Assembly: GCA_947072565.1 (NCBI GenBank)
Contig: CAMTIM010000046.1
Location: forward strand, 1-64,000
Source: an uncultured Peptostreptococcaceae bacterium
GTDB taxonomy: Bacteria > Bacillota > Clostridia > Peptostreptococcales > Peptostreptococcaceae
Direction: 5' to 3'
Length of the DNA stretch: 64,000 bases
The notes under the pieces were generated by a model. The model searched no databases. It worked only from the letters and a program-made list of their open reading frames with translations, and was not told the origin of the DNA. Every line of letters starts with the position of its first letter. Positions within the stretch are counted from its first letter, which is position 1. Shown piece by piece: positions 60,630 through 64,000 of this stretch. Position numbers and translations under genes: made by a program.

Positions 60630-63600
60630 GGAGTAATACTTGGAATCATAGACTCGGGTATAGATTATAATTTACCAATATTTAAAGATGAAGATGGAAA
60701 CTCTAAGATACTTTATTATTGGGATCAGTCAATACCAGGAAACCCTCCAGATGGTTTTAAAGAAGGGTCTTTATATACAAACAAAGATATAAATAAGGCT
60801 ATAGATGGAAAGCTTAAAATACCAATACCAATAACTAGTAGTCATGGAACTCATGTAAGTGGCATTTGTGCAGAGATAGCAAATGATGCGAGCATAATAT
60901 TTGTAAGGGTTGGTAGTAGAGTTACTGATTCATTTTCAAAGAGTACAGAGTTTATGAGAGCTATAAAATTTATATTAGATAAATCCTTAGAATTAAAAAT
61001 GCCAGTAGCTATAAATATAAGCTATGGAAGTAATGAAGGCTCTCATACTGGATTATCGCTATTTGAACAATATATAGATGAGATGTGTGATTTTTGGAAA
61101 AATAACATAATGATAGCAGCAGGAAACAATGGAGATAAAGGCGGACATAAAAATATAAATATTAAAACAAATAATAATAAAGAGGTAAGCGTTGAATTTG
61201 TTGTTGGGCCAGAGGAAAAGATATTAAACTTAAATATATGGCCAGACTTTACAGATGATTTTAGCGTACATTTAATAAGTCCATCTAATTTACAGACTCA
61301 GCCCATATCAAGAGACTCTGGAGAAATAAAAAATATCATAGGTAATACAAAGCTCAAGGGATATTTTTACCCAATAACGCCTTACTCTTTAATAAGACAG
61401 GTAACTATTCAGATAAGCTCAGGTGCCAGTATTACACCTGGAATATGGAAAATTGTATTTACACCTAAAAATGTTATAACAGGAAATGTTGATATATATT
61501 TACCAACAGCAGAACGTATTAGTAGAGATACTAGATTTTTAATACCAGATAGAGTGAGAACTGTTACTGTGCCAGGAACGGCTACAAAGCCTATAACTGT
61601 TGGAAGTTACAATTCAAGGACGGATAACGTATCTATATTTTCTGGAACCGGAGATATAGAAAATGGTATATATAAGCCAGAACTATTAGCCCCAGGAGAA
61701 GATATAGTATCTGTATTGCCAGGAGGGAATATAGGAGCATTGACTGGAACAAGTATGGCAACACCTCATATGACAGGATCAGTAGCACTTTTAATGGAAT
61801 GGGGAATAGTTAGAAGAAATGATTTATATTTATATTCTCAAAAGATGAAAGCGTTACTTATACAATATGCAAGAAGAAATCCGAACTATACATATCCAAG
61901 TAATTCTAGAGGATATGGTTTTTTAGATTTATCAAATATAAATTTAAACACTGTATTTCAAGAAATCCCAACAGATATCTTTATCAGAAAAAGTAAAAAA
62001 AATAAAAATAAATATAGATTAGAAAATGAATTAGAAGGGTTTGTACCTACACTTAACATACTTCATGGGCCAAATTTTGAAGAGGAATTTAAAAAATTAA
62101 ATACTCCATATAAATATTATAAAATAGCTGATGATTTTAGCATTATATATACTAAAGATCAAAATATAAAAGCATTAGAAAGTGTTTTAAATTTAGTCTC
62201 AGTAATAAGAGGTCAAAGGAATGTATGGGTAGCTCCACTAGGAGAAGTCAGTCAAGGAACATCAGGTGGAGTAGTAGCAAGCGAAGAGATAGGAGCAAAT
62301 TTTTTCAAGAATAATCCAAATATATCTATAAATGGAAAAGGGGTTATAATCGGGATAGCAGACTCTGGAATAGATTATTTACACGAAGATTTTATATATC
62401 CAGATGGTACGTCTAAGATAGTGTACTTATGGGACCAAACAAAAGATGGCAATCCACCAAAGGGTTATGCTATAGGAACTGAATATACTCGTGAGGATAT
62501 AAACAAAGCTATAGCAGCTAAAGATGATAGTTTATCAAAAGATGAAGAAGGCAGAGGAACAATGATAAGTGGAATATGTGCTGGACTTGGAAATATAAAT
62601 AAAGAATATGCAGGTGTAGCAGAAGAAGCAGAATTGATAATAGTTAAATTAAAAAAATTAAATGGTTTTTATAATAATGGGCTATTGTACGCAGCAACAA
62701 GCTATATACAAGAGAAAACATATAGGTCTAGTATACCAGGTATAGTTAATTTATCAGTAGGAAGTAATTCAATGTTAGGAGTAAGCTCTAGGATTCTTTC
62801 AGAAAAATATTTTTTTAAAAGAGGAGTATGTACTGTAACTGGTGTTGGTAATGAAGGTAATACACAAACACATGTATTAGGCAATGTTAATTTTAAGAAT
62901 GAAAAAAAATTTATAGATATAGAGTTAGCAGAAGATGAAAAAGAGATATACATAGAATTATGGGTTGATAGACCTGATAAAATAAATATTGCACTTGTAC
63001 CACCAACAGGAGAGGTAAGTAAAGAACTTGATGTATCAAACCTTGGCTTAGTACAGGGATTATTTGATTTAGAAAGGACTGGATATTCAATACAATACAT
63101 GTATCCAACCTCAGACTCAGGGCAACAACTAACTATTATAAGACTAACAGATGCTAAAAAAGGAATATGGAGGATCCAATTAATTGGAAAATATATAACT
63201 ACGGGAAGATATAATGCATATTTACAAAATAGAGTATTCTTAAAGCCAGGAACAAAATTTACAAAAACTGATCCATCATATACTGTAAATTATACTGCCA
63301 CATATGAAGATGTAATTTCGGTAGGTGCATATGATACTACGAATAATACCATATGGCCGACTTCATCAAGAGGACCAAGCATAAGTGAGTTAAGCAAGCC
63401 TGATTTGGTGGCACCGGGAGTTAATATAATAGCTCCGTACCCAGGAAATAAGTATGCAAAATTAACAGGAACAGCAGCAGCAGGAGCACATGTGTCTGGA
63501 GCTGTTGCACTGTTTCTTCAATACATTTTAGTTGATGGTAATTACCCAGATAAGGCTTTTGCTCAAAAGATAAGAACGTATCTAAGCTCTGGTGCAAAAA

Positions 63601-63683
63601 GAGATTCACAAATTTTATATCCAAATCAAACTTATGGATATGGAGAATTAGATATAAGAGGGATGTTTGATCAACTAAAGTAG
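60375..63683 (+). CDS. cspBA: CspBA: fused germination protease CspB and pseudoprotease CspA
   Basis: Two subtilisin-like units in one 1102-residue chain. Unit 1 has a prodomain (1-60) and an intact triad: Asp93 (GIIDSGIDY), His157 (SSHGTHVSG), Ser460 ([10 protein letters not shown]). Unit 2 keeps Asp663 (GIADSGIDY) but has Arg727 where His belongs (EGRGTMISG) and Ala1034 for Ser ([10 protein letters not shown]), so it is a dead protease. That is the layout of CspBA of C. difficile-type spores, in which CspB cleaves pro-SleC and CspA is a germination cofactor. There is no ATG, GTG or TTG near the 5' end: the frame opens with ATA at 60375, right after an in-frame TAA, five bases after AAAAAGGGGTGAT. 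Confidence 0.92.
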   Translation: MDYEVVVKYNGDILKLESLLGVSVEVLGYNYAIITADSPQQIKSLLDYPEIEYIEKPFILQTQDTQSFSSSGITKFKQNNNLTGKGVILGIIDSGIDYNLPIFKDEDGNSKILYYWDQSIPGNPPDGFKEGSLYTNKDINKAIDGKLKIPIPITSSHGTHVSGICAEIANDASIIFVRVGSRVTDSFSKSTEFMRAIKFILDKSLELKMPVAINISYGSNEGSHTGLSLFEQYIDEMCDFWKNNIMIAAGNNGDKGGHKNINIKTNNNKEVSVEFVVGPEEKILNLNIWPDFTDDFSVHLISPSNLQTQPISRDSGEIKNIIGNTKLKGYFYPITPYSLIRQVTIQISSGASITPGIWKIVFTPKNVITGNVDIYLPTAERISRDTRFLIPDRVRTVTVPGTATKPITVGSYNSRTDNVSIFSGTGDIENGIYKPELLAPGEDIVSVLPGGNIGALTGTSMATPHMTGSVALLMEWGIVRRNDLYLYSQKMKALLIQYARRNPNYTYPSNSRGYGFLDLSNINLNTVFQEIPTDIFIRKSKKNKNKYRLENELEGFVPTLNILHGPNFEEEFKKLNTPYKYYKIADDFSIIYTKDQNIKALESVLNLVSVIRGQRNVWVAPLGEVSQGTSGGVVASEEIGANFFKNNPNISINGKGVIIGIADSGIDYLHEDFIYPDGTSKIVYLWDQTKDGNPPKGYAIGTEYTREDINKAIAAKDDSLSKDEEGRGTMISGICAGLGNINKEYAGVAEEAELIIVKLKKLNGFYNNGLLYAATSYIQEKTYRSSIPGIVNLSVGSNSMLGVSSRILSEKYFFKRGVCTVTGVGNEGNTQTHVLGNVNFKNEKKFIDIELAEDEKEIYIELWVDRPDKINIALVPPTGEVSKELDVSNLGLVQGLFDLERTGYSIQYMYPTSDSGQQLTIIRLTDAKKGIWRIQLIGKYITTGRYNAYLQNRVFLKPGTKFTKTDPSYTVNYTATYEDVISVGAYDTTNNTIWPTSSRGPSISELSKPDLVAPGVNIIAPYPGNKYAKLTGTAAAGAHVSGAVALFLQYILVDGNYPDKAFAQKIRTYLSSGAKRDSQILYPNQTYGYGELDIRGMFDQLK

Positions 63684-63715
63684 TCTCTAGTAGCGAAAAT
63701 AAATATACTCATGCC

Positions 63716-64000
63716 ATAATAGTTAGTTAAAAAGGGGTGATTTAAATAAATTATGAAGTAGTAGTTAAATACAACGGAGATATATTAAAACTTGAAAGTT
63801 TATTAGGTGTATCTGTAGAAATTTTAGGATATAATTATGCAATAATAACAGCAGACTCAACACAGCAAATAAAGAGCCTTTTAGATTATTCAGAAATAGA
63901 GTATATAGAAAAACCATTTATACTAGAGACTCAAGACACTCAAAGTTTTTCAAGTACAGGTATAACGAAATTTAAACAAAATAACAACTTAAGCGGAAAA
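63716..64000 (+). repeat. Direct repeat, copy 2 (start of the second csp gene)
   Basis: Partner of 60345-60629, offset 3371 bases. It lies 33 bases after the cspBA stop codon. It shows a recent tandem duplication or gene conversion of the csp 5' region. Confidence 0.95.
63746..64000 (+). CDS. Second Csp-family protease, 5' end (cut by window)
   Basis: The 85 visible codons encode a prodomain nearly identical to that of cspBA ([20 protein letters not shown], then YIEKPFIL) up to NNNLSGK just before the catalytic Asp region. The frame again opens with ATA directly after an in-frame TAA, behind AAAAAGGGGTGAT. In related genomes cspC follows cspBA; here the start is much closer to CspB than expected for an old paralogue, so it is either cspC with a converted 5' end or a second cspBA. 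The remainder lies outside the window. Confidence 0.85.
   Translation, partial: MNYEVVVKYNGDILKLESLLGVSVEILGYNYAIITADSTQQIKSLLDYSEIEYIEKPFILETQDTQSFSSTGITKFKQNNNLSGK

Noticed and set aside
62702-63624. Minus-strand open frames inside the csp gene
   Set aside because: They mirror the coding strand's codon bias and lack ribosome sites; cspBA is well supported.
60954-63683. csp gene starting at the ATG at 60954
   Set aside because: This would drop the prodomain and the catalytic Asp and His although the frame upstream codes for them perfectly back to the ATA at 60375.
1-64000. CRISPR arrays, insertion sequences, prophage, tRNA or rRNA genes
   Set aside because: No regularly spaced repeats, transposase or integrase motifs, or recognisable tRNA/rRNA sequences were seen.

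Overview
This is a very AT-rich chromosomal segment from a spore-forming, probably motile anaerobe of the Clostridia. The best guess is the family Peptostreptococcaceae (relatives of Clostridioides, Paraclostridium, Romboutsia or Terrisporobacter). Support comes from a fused CspB-CspA germination protease, a lysine-2,3-aminomutase-type enzyme carrying the two residues that mark glutamate 2,3-aminomutase, mprF, methionine gamma-lyase, and low-GC Gram-positive signals (strong GGAGG-type ribosome sites, U-rich terminators). No insertion sequence, prophage, CRISPR array, tRNA or rRNA was seen; this is mostly core-type chromosome with some accessory genes.

Layout. 1-3.8 kb: chemotaxis operon cheA (cut by the window edge), cheB, cheC, cheW, cheY. 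4.1-10.4 kb: an uncharacterised membrane protein, an APC amino-acid permease with a cre-like site on its promoter, and a two-component system with a small membrane ORF between regulator and kinase. 10.5-16 kb: dCMP deaminase, two Cof-type HAD phosphatases around a soluble PAS/GAF histidine kinase, and a Cys-rich coiled-coil protein that may be spore-associated. 16.2-21.1 kb: YwbE and DUF218 proteins, then a potassium-uptake operon (two RCK proteins, a 32-residue membrane peptide, TrkH/KtrB, an exported OB-like protein) and a HesB-like protein. 21.2-24 kb: an unassigned structured RNA with its own terminator, then a TPP riboswitch driving thiM-tenA-thiT (thiamine salvage). 24.3-31.2 kb: mprF, a sodium/alanine-type symporter under a tandem glycine riboswitch (minus strand), and topB. 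31.2-35.9 kb: PRD-type PTS regulator, fruK and fruA, with fruA broken by one in-frame TAA. 36-39 kb: a manganese (yybP-ykoY) riboswitch followed by a P2A cation ATPase, so a manganese exporter is likely. 39-44.1 kb: two small membrane proteins and a Fur-regulated ferric-siderophore ABC importer. 44.2-50.6 kb: an ABC exporter behind two related palindromic operators, a tocopherol-cyclase-like protein, an FAD/Rieske oxidoreductase, an O6-alkylguanine repair protein and methionine gamma-lyase. 50.8-58.6 kb: membrane protein, GltD-like oxidoreductase, NUMOD-like protein, PrsA foldase, an Ig/FN3 surface protein and glutamate 2,3-aminomutase. 58.6-64 kb: a small secreted protein behind two perfect inverted repeats, an AI-2E family permease, cspBA, and the start of a second, nearly identical csp gene.

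The main surprises are: the two csp genes appear to start at AUA codons behind perfect ribosome sites, and eam possibly at AUU; the csp 5' region is duplicated at about 94% identity; a multi-helix RNA of about 300 nt lies upstream of the thiamine operon; fruA carries a nonsense codon in a context that can favour readthrough; and a 32-residue membrane peptide is encoded between the RCK gene and the potassium channel gene. All family assignments are from reading motifs in the sequence; no database search was run.
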